Assembly (NCBI GenBank): GCA_044448685.1
Contig: JBIOHC010000019.1
Span: 1-64,000, forward strand
Length of the DNA stretch: 64,000 nt
Direction of reading: 5' to 3'
From: Palsa-965 sp044448685
Lineage (GTDB): Bacteria > Bacteroidota > Bacteroidia > Palsa-965
Shown: in pieces, positions 42,547 through 52,900 of the stretch
Layout: each line of letters starts with the position of its first letter
Numbering within the stretch: the stretch's first letter is position 1
The notes under the pieces: generated by a model
What the model saw: only the letters and a program-made list of their open reading frames with translations
Told to the model about the DNA's origin: nothing
Database searches by the model: none
Made by a program: the position numbers and the translations under genes

Positions 42547-43458
42547 TCAGGAGTCAATTTCCAACATATCCCTGTTGATAGTAATGCCCAAATTACCTTG
42601 TATGCCGCCGGTATGAACTGCGAGTATACGTGTTCCCGGTTCAAAACAGCCCCTGGATGCCATATCATACAAGCCAAACATCATTTTTCCGGTATAGATA
42701 TAATCAAGGCTTATACCCTGTTTTAGCCGGAAATCATCCACAAAGCGAATCAGATCAGGGGTAGTTTTTCCATATCCTCCGAAATGATAGTCGTTCACCA
42801 GGCTGATTTCCGATGCTATTTCCGGTCCGGCAAAACGTGCTATCTCATCAACGAGGAATGAGGCTCCTTTCAGGGCCGGGAATACCATCATTTTATTCCG
42901 GCCCATTCCGGAAGAAGCAATTCCTGCAGCTGTTGCCCCAGTGCCCGCAGCGCAACAGATAATATCGGCTTCCTCCTTAACATGCGCGAGGATTTCCGTA
43001 CACCCCATTACTCCCCAGGCATTGGAACCTCCTTCCGGAATCCAGAAGATATCCGGTCCGAATACTTCCCTTGCTTTTTGCTCCAGCAGTGCTTTGTCAC
43101 GGTACAAAGCCCGGTCGGCATAGTAAAGTAACATTCCTCTTGCACTGGCCAGGGCAAGGGTAGGGTTCAGGGGTATATGTTCTTCTCCTCTTATCATTGC
43201 TCCTGTCGGGATGCCGGAAGCATGCCCTGCTGCAGCCATTGCTGCAATATGGTTTGACCATGCACCTCCGCAGCTTACCAGGATCTTTTTGCCGGAACGA
43301 TGGAAGGCTTCGAGGTTATATTTGAGCTTATACCATTTATTTCCGTTGATTTCAGGATGTAATTCATCCAGGCGTAACAGGTGTAACTGCAGACCTTTAT
43401 CGGAGAACAAAGTTTCCCGGATATTACTGATTAATGGCTTCCTGATCTCCGTAAGCAT
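42547..43458 (-). CDS. ACC deaminase/D-cysteine desulfhydrase-family PLP enzyme
   Basis: 303-residue fold-type II PLP enzyme. The PLP lysine is Lys41 in NGNKWYKLKYN. The SCGGAWSNHIAAMAAAG loop holds the substrate carboxylate, and the phosphate-binding glycine run is AAGTGATAAGIA. The family covers 1-aminocyclopropane-1-carboxylate deaminase and D-cysteine desulfhydrase; in bacteria without a plant link the latter is more usual, but the sequence does not decide it. Divergent from the DUF5522 gene with overlapping promoters. Confidence 0.85.
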   Translation of the reverse strand: MLTEIRKPLISNIRETLFSDKGLQLHLLRLDELHPEINGNKWYKLKYNLEAFHRSGKKILVSCGGAWSNHIAAMAAAGHASGIPTGAMIRGEEHIPLNPTLALASARGMLLYYADRALYRDKALLEQKAREVFGPDIFWIPEGGSNAWGVMGCTEILAHVKEEADIICCAAGTGATAAGIASSGMGRNKMMVFPALKGASFLVDEIARFAGPEIASEISLVNDYHFGGYGKTTPDLIRFVDDFRLKQGISLDYIYTGKMMFGLYDMASRGCFEPGTRILAVHTGGIQGNLGITINRDMLEIDS

Positions 43459-43462
43459 TTCT

Positions 43463-43470
43463 TAACTTTG
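43463..43470 (+). promoter_or_regulatory. -7 promoter box (TAACTTTG) of the DUF5522 gene
   Basis: Perfect TAnnTTTG on the plus strand, 43 nt before ATG 43514. It faces the minus-strand box at 43491-43498. Confidence 0.55.
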
Positions 43471-43490
43471 TCTCAAGTATAGCATACAAC

Positions 43491-43498
43491 CAAAGTTA
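43491..43498 (-). promoter_or_regulatory. -7 promoter box (TAACTTTG) of the PLP enzyme gene
   Basis: Perfect, identical TAnnTTTG on the minus strand, 32 nt before ATG 43458. The predicted start sites of the two promoters overlap by about a dozen bases. Confidence 0.55.
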
Positions 43499-43513
43499 AT
43501 TAATTTAGTATTC

Positions 43514-43699
43514 ATGCCTGCTGATGATAGGCCTCTAAAGCCGGAACCGGGAGATTTCTACTACACTGAGGAAGGGTATCTGGTATTCACCGAACAGTAT
43601 CACCTCCGGAGAGGGTATTGTTGTCAGAACGGGTGTAAGCATTGTCCATACGGCTATAACCGGAAAACAGGAAAGTTCGATCTGAAGAAAAAAGAATAG
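43514..43699 (+). CDS. DUF5522 small Cys-rich protein
   Basis: 61-residue protein common in Bacteroidota. It has the conserved core GDFYYTEEGYLVFTEQYHL followed by the cysteine cluster YCCQNGCKHCPYGY (Cys-Cys-x3-Cys-x2-Cys), which probably binds a metal, and a Lys-rich tail. Function undetermined. Its stop codon overlaps the -7 box of hutU. Confidence 0.85.
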   Translation: MPADDRPLKPEPGDFYYTEEGYLVFTEQYHLRRGYCCQNGCKHCPYGYNRKTGKFDLKKKE

Positions 43700-43704
43700 C
43701 TTTG
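43697..43704 (+). promoter_or_regulatory. -7 promoter box (TAGCTTTG) of hutU
   Basis: Perfect TAnnTTTG overlapping the stop codon of the DUF5522 gene. It lies 43 nt before ATG 43748 and makes the GTG at 43706 an unlikely start. Confidence 0.5.
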
Positions 43705-43747
43705 AGTGAACACGAACAATACAGTAAATAAACATTTTGACATACCT

Positions 43748-45757
43748 ATGAATCTGAATGAATTCCGCCGGCTTATACGGCAGGGAATACCCGCCAAATT
43801 GCCGGCTTTGAAGCCTTTCGACACAAGCCTGAATCATGCCCCGAAGAGAAAGGAAATCCTAAATACGGAAGAAAAGAAGCTGGCTATACGCAATGCACTC
43901 CGCTATTTCGACAAAAAGCACCATGCCCTTCTGTCCAAAGAATTTGCTGAGGAGCTGCGAACTTACGGACGTATTTACATGTACCGTTTCCGGCCCGATT
44001 ATAAAATTTATGCCCGCCCTATAAGTGATTATCCGGCTAAGTCTAAACAAGCCGCAGCAATCATGCATATGCTGAGCAATAACCTGGATTATGCCGTAGC
44101 CCAGCACCCTCATGAACTGATTACCTATGGAGGAAATGGCGCCGTATTCCAGAACTGGGCTCAGTACCTGGTTTGTATGCAATACCTGAGTGAGATGACA
44201 GAAGAGCAAACGCTGGTACTCTATTCCGGTCACCCGTTGGGCTTGTTCCCTTCTCATAAAGATGCTCCCAGGGTTGTGATCACCAACGGAATGATGATAC
44301 CCAATTACAGCAAACCTGACGACTGGGAAAAGTTCAATGCTTTAGGGGTTACTCAATACGGTCAGATGACGGCCGGTTCATTCATGTATATAGGCCCACA
44401 GGGTATTGTACATGGAACAACACTTACGGTGCTTAACGCAGGACGGAAATTTTCCAAGGCGGCTTCTGCCGGCCTTCCGGGACAGGTATTTGTTTCCTCC
44501 GGTCTGGGCGGAATGAGCGGAGCTCAGCCCAAGGCTGCCAAAATAGCAGGAGCCATCGGTGTCATTGCCGAAGTCAATCCAAAAGCAACACATACCCGTC
44601 ACAGCCAGGGTTGGGTCGATGAAGTATATGACAATCTGGATAAACTGATTGTCCGCATTCAGCAGGCTCGTAAAGCCAAAGAAGCAGTTTCTCTTGCTTA
44701 CCAGGGTAATGTGGTGGATCTGTGGGAGAAATTTGCAAAAGAAAAGGTAAAGATTGAATTGGGTTCGGATCAGACTTCCCTGCATAATCCCTGGGCAGGA
44801 GGTTACTACCCGGCAGGATTCACCTATGAAGAATCCAATAAAATGATGGCTGCCGAACCGGAACGGTTCAAAAAAGAAGTGCAGAAATCACTCATACGGC
44901 ATGTTAAAGCCATCAATACCCTGACAGCTCAGGGTATGTATTTTTTCGATTACGGGAATGCATTCTTACTTGAAGCCGGAAGAGCAGGTGCCGAGGTGTG
45001 GAAATCGGAAGGCGTGTTCCGGTATCCTTCCTATGTACAGGATATTCTCGGGCCTCAGTGTTTTGATTATGGCTTCGGTCCTTTCCGATGGGTATGTACT
45101 TCTGCTGATCCTAAAGACCTTGAACGTACCGATAAAATAGCCCTGCAGGTGCTTCAGAAAATTTACAAGACAGCGCCTGCGGAAATCAGACAACAGCTTG
45201 CCGATAATATCCTCTGGATACAGGAAGCTCAGAAGAACAAACTCGTTGTTGGCTCTCAGGCACGTATCCTGTATGCCGATGCGGAAGGACGTATTAAAAT
45301 AGCAGAAGCATTCAACAAAGCCATCAAGGCCGGTAAACTTTCAGCTCCTGTTGTGCTGGGGCGTGATCACCATGATGTATCCGGAACGGATTCCCCTTAC
45401 CGGGAAACATCCAATATTTATGACGGTTCCCGTTTCACCGCCGATATGGCTGTTCAGAATTTTGCCGGAGATGCCTTCCGGGGTGCAACCTGGATTTCTC
45501 TGCATAACGGAGGAGGAGTAGGGTGGGGTGAAGTCATCAACGGAGGATTCGGTCTTGTGCTAGACGGCAGCACTGATGCAGACCGCCGGCTTAAATCCAT
45601 GCTCTTCTGGGATGTCAATAATGGTATTGCACGGCGGGGTTGGGCCCGTAACAAAGAAGCTTTGTTTGCTATCAAAAGGGAAATGAAGCGGAGCAGCAAA
45701 CTGAAGGTGACGTTGCCGAATCTGGTGGAGGATGAGTTACTTAATAAGTTATTTTAG
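43748..45757 (+). CDS. hutU: urocanate hydratase, long form
   Basis: 669-residue NAD-dependent urocanase, second step of histidine degradation (urocanate to imidazolone propionate). Key stretches are YGGNGAVFQNWAQYL, MYIGPQGIVHGTTLTVLNAG, SSGLGGMSGAQPKAAKIAG and DYGNAFLLEAGRAGAEVW. LGRDHHDVSGTDSPYRET and LHNGGGVGWGEVINGGFG follow. Classical bacterial urocanases are about 550 residues; this is the longer form found in Bacteroidota and some eukaryotes. A GTG at 43706 would add 14 residues, but ATG 43748 (MNLNEFRRLIRQGIP) matches the family N-terminus. The other hut genes are not in the window. Confidence 0.93.
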   Translation: MNLNEFRRLIRQGIPAKLPALKPFDTSLNHAPKRKEILNTEEKKLAIRNALRYFDKKHHALLSKEFAEELRTYGRIYMYRFRPDYKIYARPISDYPAKSKQAAAIMHMLSNNLDYAVAQHPHELITYGGNGAVFQNWAQYLVCMQYLSEMTEEQTLVLYSGHPLGLFPSHKDAPRVVITNGMMIPNYSKPDDWEKFNALGVTQYGQMTAGSFMYIGPQGIVHGTTLTVLNAGRKFSKAASAGLPGQVFVSSGLGGMSGAQPKAAKIAGAIGVIAEVNPKATHTRHSQGWVDEVYDNLDKLIVRIQQARKAKEAVSLAYQGNVVDLWEKFAKEKVKIELGSDQTSLHNPWAGGYYPAGFTYEESNKMMAAEPERFKKEVQKSLIRHVKAINTLTAQGMYFFDYGNAFLLEAGRAGAEVWKSEGVFRYPSYVQDILGPQCFDYGFGPFRWVCTSADPKDLERTDKIALQVLQKIYKTAPAEIRQQLADNILWIQEAQKNKLVVGSQARILYADAEGRIKIAEAFNKAIKAGKLSAPVVLGRDHHDVSGTDSPYRETSNIYDGSRFTADMAVQNFAGDAFRGATWISLHNGGGVGWGEVINGGFGLVLDGSTDADRRLKSMLFWDVNNGIARRGWARNKEALFAIKREMKRSSKLKVTLPNLVEDELLNKLF

Positions 45758-45776
45758 GGTAACAATAAACACAAAC

Positions 45777-45816
45777 AAAAAATCCTGCGCTGTATAAACA
45801 ACGCAGGATTTTTTTT
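45777..45816. terminator. bidirectional terminator between hutU and a T9SS cargo gene
   Basis: Perfect 9-bp stem AATCCTGCG (45781-45789) and CGCAGGATT (45802-45810), extended by AAAA/TTTT. It has T-runs in both orientations and lies between convergent stop codons. Confidence 0.88.
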
Positions 45817-45832
45817 AGTTCTTAAGAAGGGG

Positions 45833-47158
45833 TTATTCGCTGATGATCATTTTCCGGCTTAAAGAAGAACCATTGGCTTTCACCGAATAGAAGTAAATTC
45901 CTTTGGTAAAGGAGGAAGCATTCAGACTGATGGTATGCTTACCGGCAGCTTGTGTTCCTTCTTTCTGCTCCATTACAATTCTTCCGCTGATATCATATAC
46001 ACTGAACACAACATCGGAATTGTTTCCCAGTTCATAGGCTATTTCGGTGTTACCGTTAAATGGATTTGGTATATTCTGGGAAAGGCTGAGTCCGTAGGCA
46101 TTCATTTCTTCTGTTGATGTAACAAGAGAAGAAGAGATGGAGACGGCCCAGGCAAAACCATCGTTATCAAGAGCCAGGGATACTCCGTTCAGTCCGGCTT
46201 GTGCACCGGTGTATTTTCCATAGCGAGCCTTATTGCCATAGTAGGAACTTACATTACTTCCGTTGGCATCGTAAAAATACTGATGTCCGCTTGCGCCTGA
46301 TGTTGCTGTGTACAGGGAGTCTTCAAACTGAATTCCCAGGAAACTGTTCATCGTAGCAGCTGTGGGAGACACACCTGAGAAATAAGTTGCACCGGCTGAA
46401 TACGCGGCTTTCGGGACAAAGGTATACTGAACAGCTACAACGTTGCCGGCAGCAATCCAGATCGGTCCACCGGTAGGAACCAGGGGGTAGAATTTATATG
46501 CCAGGTGATTCGGAGCAAAAGAGTCAGCAGCTGTGAATACATGTTTCAGAATGGCTGAATAATTGAGGGGTGCAGCACTGGGGGATGTATTTCCGGATGT
46601 AGTCGAAACCACATTCTTTGAAGTATAAAAGCTTTCAACAGGTGTTGTCTTGGTGAGGTGTGCATACCAGGAGCTGGCAATCGGCCCCCAGCTTACTTCT
46701 ACATACAAGGTATCACCGATAGTAGCATTATGGATTTCATAATGTCCTCCTATCCAGACAGTATCAAGCGTATAACCGTTGCCGGTTGCCAGACTGTTGG
46801 GTGAAAATTTTGTGGAGTAAGGATCCAGTGTTCCTCCGGCCTTCATCATCCATACGTTGGAAGTCCCGCTGGCAAAAACGGTTTTTACAGAAGAATCCTG
46901 AAAAGTTGGAGCCAGGTAGGCGTTAAACTGGGATACCCTTTTCCCTGCCATCGTGGTTCCTGATGGGTATAGCCATTGGTGATAAGCAGCAGCAGTTGAA
47001 GGATTTCCGGTTTGTGAAATACGTGCTGAAGGGATTTGCTTTCCTTCACAATTTCCTGCCGGAATGCGGTTCCCGAATGGCATGTTTATGTCGGCTTGCT
47101 GGGCCAGCAATGCACCTGACAAAGCACAGGCTGTAATAAGTGTAAAAATTAATTTCAT
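45833..47158 (-). CDS. secreted protein with type A T9SS sorting domain
   Basis: 441 residues. The signal peptide is MKLIFTLITACALSGALLAQ. The central region (about 25-350) is rich in Ser/Thr/Gly/Tyr with beta character and no recognised catalytic motif. The last ~80 residues (LSQNIPNPFNGNTEIAYEL ... VYDISGRIVMEQ ... GIYFYSVKANGSSLSRKMIISE) are a type A T9SS C-terminal signal. Its promoter (TACCTTTG at 47205-47212) gives a leader of about 40 nt. A pair of 21-bp-spaced GTCGAA-like half-sites lies just upstream. Function unknown. Confidence 0.87.
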   Translation of the reverse strand: MKLIFTLITACALSGALLAQQADINMPFGNRIPAGNCEGKQIPSARISQTGNPSTAAAYHQWLYPSGTTMAGKRVSQFNAYLAPTFQDSSVKTVFASGTSNVWMMKAGGTLDPYSTKFSPNSLATGNGYTLDTVWIGGHYEIHNATIGDTLYVEVSWGPIASSWYAHLTKTTPVESFYTSKNVVSTTSGNTSPSAAPLNYSAILKHVFTAADSFAPNHLAYKFYPLVPTGGPIWIAAGNVVAVQYTFVPKAAYSAGATYFSGVSPTAATMNSFLGIQFEDSLYTATSGASGHQYFYDANGSNVSSYYGNKARYGKYTGAQAGLNGVSLALDNDGFAWAVSISSSLVTSTEEMNAYGLSLSQNIPNPFNGNTEIAYELGNNSDVVFSVYDISGRIVMEQKEGTQAAGKHTISLNASSFTKGIYFYSVKANGSSLSRKMIISE

Positions 47159-47204
47159 GTGGTTTATTTGTTAGAACGAAGTGATAGGTTACTTTTTTGG
47201 TGCA

Positions 47205-47212
47205 CAAAGGTA
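47205..47212 (-). promoter_or_regulatory. -7 promoter box (TACCTTTG) of the T9SS cargo gene at 45833
   Basis: Perfect TAnnTTTG on the minus strand, 46 nt before ATG 47158. Confidence 0.6.
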
Positions 47213-47228
47213 TTCAAGATTGAAACGC

Positions 47229-47258
47229 TTCGACCCCGAAAAGTGACCATTCGTCGAA
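47229..47258 (-). promoter_or_regulatory. putative activator site: 21-bp-spaced GTCGAA-like direct repeat
   Basis: On the minus strand GACGAA (47258-47253) and GTCGAA (47234-47229) recur at exactly 21 bp, two helical turns, and 17 bp or more upstream of the -7 box. This spacing is typical of LytTR/AgrA-type binding sites. Regulator unknown. Confidence 0.35.
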
Positions 47259-47355
47259 TAAATTTGGGTGATCCTTGGATTTCGAACAGAATAGCCTGAT
47301 GAACAGGTTATTGCAGTCATATGGGTCAGGAATAAATGAATAAGGGAAAAGGTGT

Positions 47356-49785
47356 TTATTGTCGGATTACAGCTCCCAGTTTCTCGGTATAAGCTTTCAT
47401 AAGCTTTTCCATCATTTTCTCCACCTGCTTGTCCTGCAAGGTAGCCGCTTCATCCTGAAAGAGGAAGGATATAGCATAGGACTTGTGATCTTTACCAATC
47501 TTATCTCCTTCATACACATCGAACAGGGTCAGCTCTTTCAGGTAAGTTTTTTCGAGTGAATAGGCAAGCTGCTCTACCTCTGCAAAGCGGATTTTTTTAT
47601 CAAGCACCAGTGCCAGATCCCGGCGTACGGATGGGAATTTGGGAACCTCTTTGTATTGTATTTCCTGTGCAGGTATAAGGCTGAACAGTGTATCCCATTC
47701 CATATCGGCATAATAAACCGGGCCACTCAGATCCATTTGTTTCAGCATCTGATTACTCAGTATCCCTATCACAGCCGGTTTCTTCTTGCCGCACTGAAGC
47801 TGCAATGCTGCTGAAAACAGTTCATTGCTGAATTCGGAAACGGAAGTTATTTTGATTCCAAGGCGACTGAATATGTTGGTCATATAGCTCTTTAATTCAT
47901 AAAACCCTTCATTGCTTCTTCCTCCCTTACCTGTATTCCCTTTTTCACCGCACAGGAATAAGGCCAAGTGTTCCTGTTCATGATAACCGCTGGCAGATTT
48001 GATATAGGTCTTACCAAACTCATATAATTTCAGCCCGGATTGTTTTCTGTTTTGATTGTAGAGGATAACTTCCAGTCCCCCGAACACCAGACTTTGCCTT
48101 AATACATTCAGATCGGCACTCAACGGATTCAGCAATGCCACACTCTGTTCCGGTTTGAATACCGGATTTTGTTCATAGTAAGCTCCCTTGGTGAGGGAGT
48201 TACACATGATTTCAGAAAACCCGTTAGTACTCAGCTGGTTGGCTATTGTTTCCCTGATCTTTACCTTGTCGGGCCGTGATGAGTATGAAACGGAAGCATG
48301 AAGGCTTCCGGGTATTTCCACTTCATTATAACCGTAAATTCTCAGAATCTCTTCCACCACATCGCATCCCCGTGTTACATCCACTTTACGGGGAGGAACC
48401 AGCAGGAGCAACGCATCCTTGCTTTCGTTTTCAATCGTAATACCTAAGGAGGTAAGGATTTGTTTAATTACATCATGGTCAATCTTCTTTCCGATAAGAC
48501 GGTCGGCATTGTTAAATGCAAAAGGTATCTGAAAAGGTTTGACAGGTTCCGGATAGATATCTGTTATTTCGGATGAGATTGTTCCTCCGGCTACTTCTTT
48601 GATCAGCAATGCAGCACGCTTGAGGGCATAAACGCAGATCTCAGGATCTGTGCCCCGTTCAAAACGGAAAGAAGCGTCGGTCTTCAGATCATGACGTTTG
48701 GATGTTTTACGGACACTTTGCGGACTAAAACAGGCGCTTTCAAGAAAGATACTTGTTGTTGCCTCCTTCACCCCCGAATGCAAACCTCCGAAAACACCCG
48801 CTATACACATCGGTTCGGAAGCATTGCAGATCATCAGATCTTCGGATGAAAGCTCTTTTGTCTTCCCATCCAGCATGGTGAACAAAGTCTTCTCCGGGCA
48901 GGTTCTGACTTCTATACGGGATCCTTTGATAGCAGCGGCATCAAAAGCATGGAGGGGTTGTCCTGTTTCATGCAATACGAAATTGGTGACATCCACAATA
49001 TTGTTGATGGGCCGCAGGCCAATGGCTTCCAGGCGGTGTTTGAGCCAGGAAGGAGATTCCTGAATCTTGATACCGTTTAAAGTAACACCGGCATAACGAA
49101 TACAAGCCAATGGATCCAGAACATTTACAGAAACAGTCAGAGAGGTGTTTTCTGTTTGGAAAGCATCCACAGCGGGTATCTGAACTTCTTTTCCGGAAGC
49201 TTTGCGGCAGTTGACAAGTGCAGCCAAATCACGGGCTACGCCCAGATGTGAAGTGGCATCAGCCCTGTTAGGGGTAAGCCCTATTTCCAATACCTGATCC
49301 GATTCCACTTTAAAATAGTCTTTTGCAGGCATCCCGGCTTTAGTGGATGGATCAAGCACCATAATACCTTCATGAGAAGTTCCAAGGCCTATCTCATCTT
49401 CGGCACAAATCATTCCTTCAGAAGCCTGGCCTCTTATTTTGGATTTTTTAATGACAAAGGGCTCTCCTTTTGAAGGATATAGTGTAGCGCCTTCCAGAGC
49501 AACAATCACTTTCTGCCCTGCAGCCACGTTAGCTGCTCCGCAAACAATCTGAAGGATGACCGGTCCGCCTGTATCGACAGTACAGATACTCAGACGATCC
49601 GCATCGGGATGTTTCTCTTTTGTCATCACTTCTGCGGTCACAAGTCCTTCAAGTCCTCCAGGAATGCTTTGATACGCTTCAATATGTTCTACCTCGAGTC
49701 CTCCTCCGGTCAATAATGCAGCAGCTTCCTTCACAGGGAGCCCTGCGTCAAAATATTTTTTAAGCCAGTTATAAGATATCTTCAT
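47356..49785 (-). CDS. pheT: phenylalanyl-tRNA synthetase beta chain
   Basis: 809-residue beta subunit of the alpha2-beta2 enzyme. In order: an N-terminal region (1-40), a tRNA-binding OB domain (about 42-150, with HPDADRLSICTVDTG and QIVCGAANVAAGQKV), and a B3/4 editing domain with NNIVDVTNFVLHETGQPLHAFDA. A B5 domain follows (about 405-475), then a synthetase-like core and a C-terminal anticodon-binding FDX-ACB domain (FPSVRRDLALVLD). Length is standard. pheS is not adjacent. The gene diverges from the DUF2723 gene. Confidence 0.95.
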   Translation of the reverse strand: MKISYNWLKKYFDAGLPVKEAAALLTGGGLEVEHIEAYQSIPGGLEGLVTAEVMTKEKHPDADRLSICTVDTGGPVILQIVCGAANVAAGQKVIVALEGATLYPSKGEPFVIKKSKIRGQASEGMICAEDEIGLGTSHEGIMVLDPSTKAGMPAKDYFKVESDQVLEIGLTPNRADATSHLGVARDLAALVNCRKASGKEVQIPAVDAFQTENTSLTVSVNVLDPLACIRYAGVTLNGIKIQESPSWLKHRLEAIGLRPINNIVDVTNFVLHETGQPLHAFDAAAIKGSRIEVRTCPEKTLFTMLDGKTKELSSEDLMICNASEPMCIAGVFGGLHSGVKEATTSIFLESACFSPQSVRKTSKRHDLKTDASFRFERGTDPEICVYALKRAALLIKEVAGGTISSEITDIYPEPVKPFQIPFAFNNADRLIGKKIDHDVIKQILTSLGITIENESKDALLLLVPPRKVDVTRGCDVVEEILRIYGYNEVEIPGSLHASVSYSSRPDKVKIRETIANQLSTNGFSEIMCNSLTKGAYYEQNPVFKPEQSVALLNPLSADLNVLRQSLVFGGLEVILYNQNRKQSGLKLYEFGKTYIKSASGYHEQEHLALFLCGEKGNTGKGGRSNEGFYELKSYMTNIFSRLGIKITSVSEFSNELFSAALQLQCGKKKPAVIGILSNQMLKQMDLSGPVYYADMEWDTLFSLIPAQEIQYKEVPKFPSVRRDLALVLDKKIRFAEVEQLAYSLEKTYLKELTLFDVYEGDKIGKDHKSYAISFLFQDEAATLQDKQVEKMMEKLMKAYTEKLGAVIRQ

Positions 49786-49873
49786 TGTATACGTTTATTT
49801 CATGCTGAAAACGACCTTAAAACTAAGAATTTTTTCCTTTCTCCCTTCTTGTTCCGATTCCGGCTAACCTTAT

Positions 49874-49881
49874 TATCTTTG
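49874..49881 (+). promoter_or_regulatory. -7 promoter box (TATCTTTG) of the DUF2723 gene
   Basis: Perfect TAnnTTTG, 31 nt before ATG 49913. Confidence 0.6.
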
Positions 49882-49912
49882 AGCTTTCCGTTAAAAACAG
49901 CGTATAAAACCT

Positions 49913-52900
49913 ATGATGGCTTATAAAAAACTGAATATCCTTATCGGCTGGCTTGTTTTCGGTATAGCCTCCTTCACGTATCTGAGCACTATAGAGCCTA
50001 CAGCAAGTTTTTGGGATTGCGGTGAGTATATAGCCACTTCGTATAAACTGGAGGTGGGTCATCCTCCCGGAGCACCTTTGTTTAATATGATAGCCCGGTT
50101 TTTCACCTTGTTCAGTGATAAATACCATGCCGCTGCACTGGTCAATGCCATGTCTGCTCTCAGCAGTGCAGCCACAATACTTTTCCTGTTCTGGAGTATC
50201 ACGATGCTGGCGCGTAAATTATATCCGCGTAATAAAGAACTGAGCACCGGTCAGATCTGGGCTATTATGGGTGCAGGAGCAGTAGGAGCTCTGGCGTATA
50301 CTTTTTCCGATTCATTCTGGTTTTCTGCAGTGGAAGGGGAGGTGTATGCCATGTCATCCATGTTTACGGCAGCCGTTTTCTGGGCTATGCTTCGCTGGGA
50401 AGCTGTGGCTGACGAGCCGGGTGCCGATCGCTGGCTGATCCTTGCATTTTATCTCATCGGTCTTTCTATAGGAGTTCACCTGCTCAGCTTGCTGACCATA
50501 CCTGCTATGGTCTTCATTTATTATTTCAAGCGCTATAAAATAACACGCAAAGGTTTTATCATTACAACAATTCTCTCTGTCTTCCTGCTTGGATTTGTAC
50601 AGTCCATCCTCATACCCTGGATTGTAAAACTGGCAGCCCTGTTCGAATTGTTCTTTGTCAATAACCTCCATATGCCTTTCAATTCCGGAACAGTGGCTTA
50701 TTTCCTGGTATTGCTTGGAGGAATCGTATTCGGAGTAAGATATACCAAACGTAAAAATTTCGCTTTTGCCAATACGGCCATTCTCAGTTTTGCCTGTCTG
50801 GTATTGGGTTATTCATCCTTTATGGTGCTGATCATACGTGCCAATGCGAACACCCCTATGAATCAGAACCGGCCGACGGATGCGCTGGGTCTGCTTTCCT
50901 ATCTGAACCGCGATCAGTATGGAGACTGGCCATTGCTTTACGGACCTTATTATACAGCCAAGCTGGTGAAGGATCAGGATAAAGCATATTCAGATGGTTC
51001 ACCATCCTATCGAAAAGATGCCAAAGCCGGGCGATATGTCGTGATTGATAAAAAAGACAAAACTGTTCCCAATTACGACAAGCGCTATTGCACCTTTTTC
51101 CCGCGTATGTATGACGGTAACGAGCCGGGAAAAATAAATGCCTATAAACGATGGGGCAATGTAAAACCCCGGATTTACTACCTCCCGGATGAACATGGTC
51201 AATATGATTCAATTGAGAAGCCAAGCTTTGGTGAGAATCTGACATATTTCGGCCGATACCAGATCTGGCATATGTATGCGCGTTACTTCCTCTGGAATTT
51301 CGTAGGCAAGCAAAATGATGCAGAAGGGTATGGTAATAAGGTGGATGGAAACTGGCTTTCGGGGATAGGCCCTATTGATGACTGGAGACTTGGTGATCAG
51401 AGCCGGGTTCCGAAAGTGATGAAGGAAAACAAAGCCCGGAATCAGTTGTATTTCCTTCCGTTAATTCTGGGTGCTATCGGAATGTTCTTCCATTACCGCA
51501 AGAGTAAGGAAGATCTGTGGGTGATTCTGTTATTCTTCTTTTTTACCGGACTGGCTATTATCCTTTTCCTGAACCAGAAACCTATAGAACCCCGGGAACG
51601 GGACTATGCCTATGTAGGTTCCTTCTATGCTTTTGCAATCTGGATAGGATTGGGTGTGCTTGGAATTTTCGAGTTCCTGAAAAGCAGGACTGATGAAAAG
51701 AAAAGTGCCATCATTGCTTCTGTCATCTGTCTGCTGGCAGTTCCCTGTATTATGGCCAAAGCTGAATGGAACGATCATGACCGTTCTCACCGCCGAACGG
51801 CTCTAGCTCTGGCCAAGAACTATCTGAACTCCTGTGCGCCGAATGCAATCCTGTTTACACATGGGGATAATGACACCTTCCCCTTGTGGTATGCCCAGGA
51901 AGTGGAAGGCATTCGAACCGATGTAAGGGTTATTGTACTGAGCTATTTTAATATTGACTGGTATATTGATCAGATGCGTACTGCCCAGTATGAGTCGGCA
52001 CCTGTTCCGATCAAAATGCCTGCTGAAAAATATACAGGAGGCAACAGGGATTATGTTCCTATTATGGACCGGGGTGTACAGGGTTATTTCCCGATACAGC
52101 AGGTGCTCGATTTCATGTGCAGTGATGATGACCATGATAAAGTGATGATGGGTAACAAGAAAATGATCAACTATATGCCTACGCGTAAAATAAGCATACC
52201 TGTTGATAAGGAAGCGGTTCTGAAAAACGGAACGGTATCACCGGAACTTGCAGATCGTATAGTACCTGAGATTCAATGGGATCTCAGCGGATCCTATATC
52301 ACCAAGAGTTCTATGATGATTATGGAAATCATAGCCCATAATAACTGGGAACGACCCATTTATTTCGGCGCAACCGGTGGTTCGGAAGCCTATATGAATC
52401 TGAATCCTTACCTGCAACAGGAAGGGTATGCATATCGCCTCGTACCTGTATTGAATAAGAAACAGGAAATGAGTATTGCACCTGCCAGGGTCAATACAGC
52501 TATCATGTATAAAAATGTGATGGAGAAATTTGACTGGGGTAATATGGACCGTAAAGATGTGTATATCGACAACTATATCGCCTTGCAGGTAGGTACCAAC
52601 GAACGCCTGGCTATGGCTTCACTGGCACAGGCACTGATCAATGAAAACAAAAAGGATTCAGCGATTGCCGTGCTTGACAAATGCCAGAAAATGGTTCCTG
52701 CCTGGAATGTGCCTATTGATGACCGTATCAGTTTTACACTGGCTGTTGAATATTACCAGGCCGGAGCAATTGATAAAGCCAATAAGCTGGTGCGTGAGGT
52801 ATTTGATGTGTATGAAGACAGGCTTCGTTATTTCCATACCTTCCACGGAGATGATATCGATGATATGCTGCGCAGTGAAATTGATGTTTCAGGGCGTATT

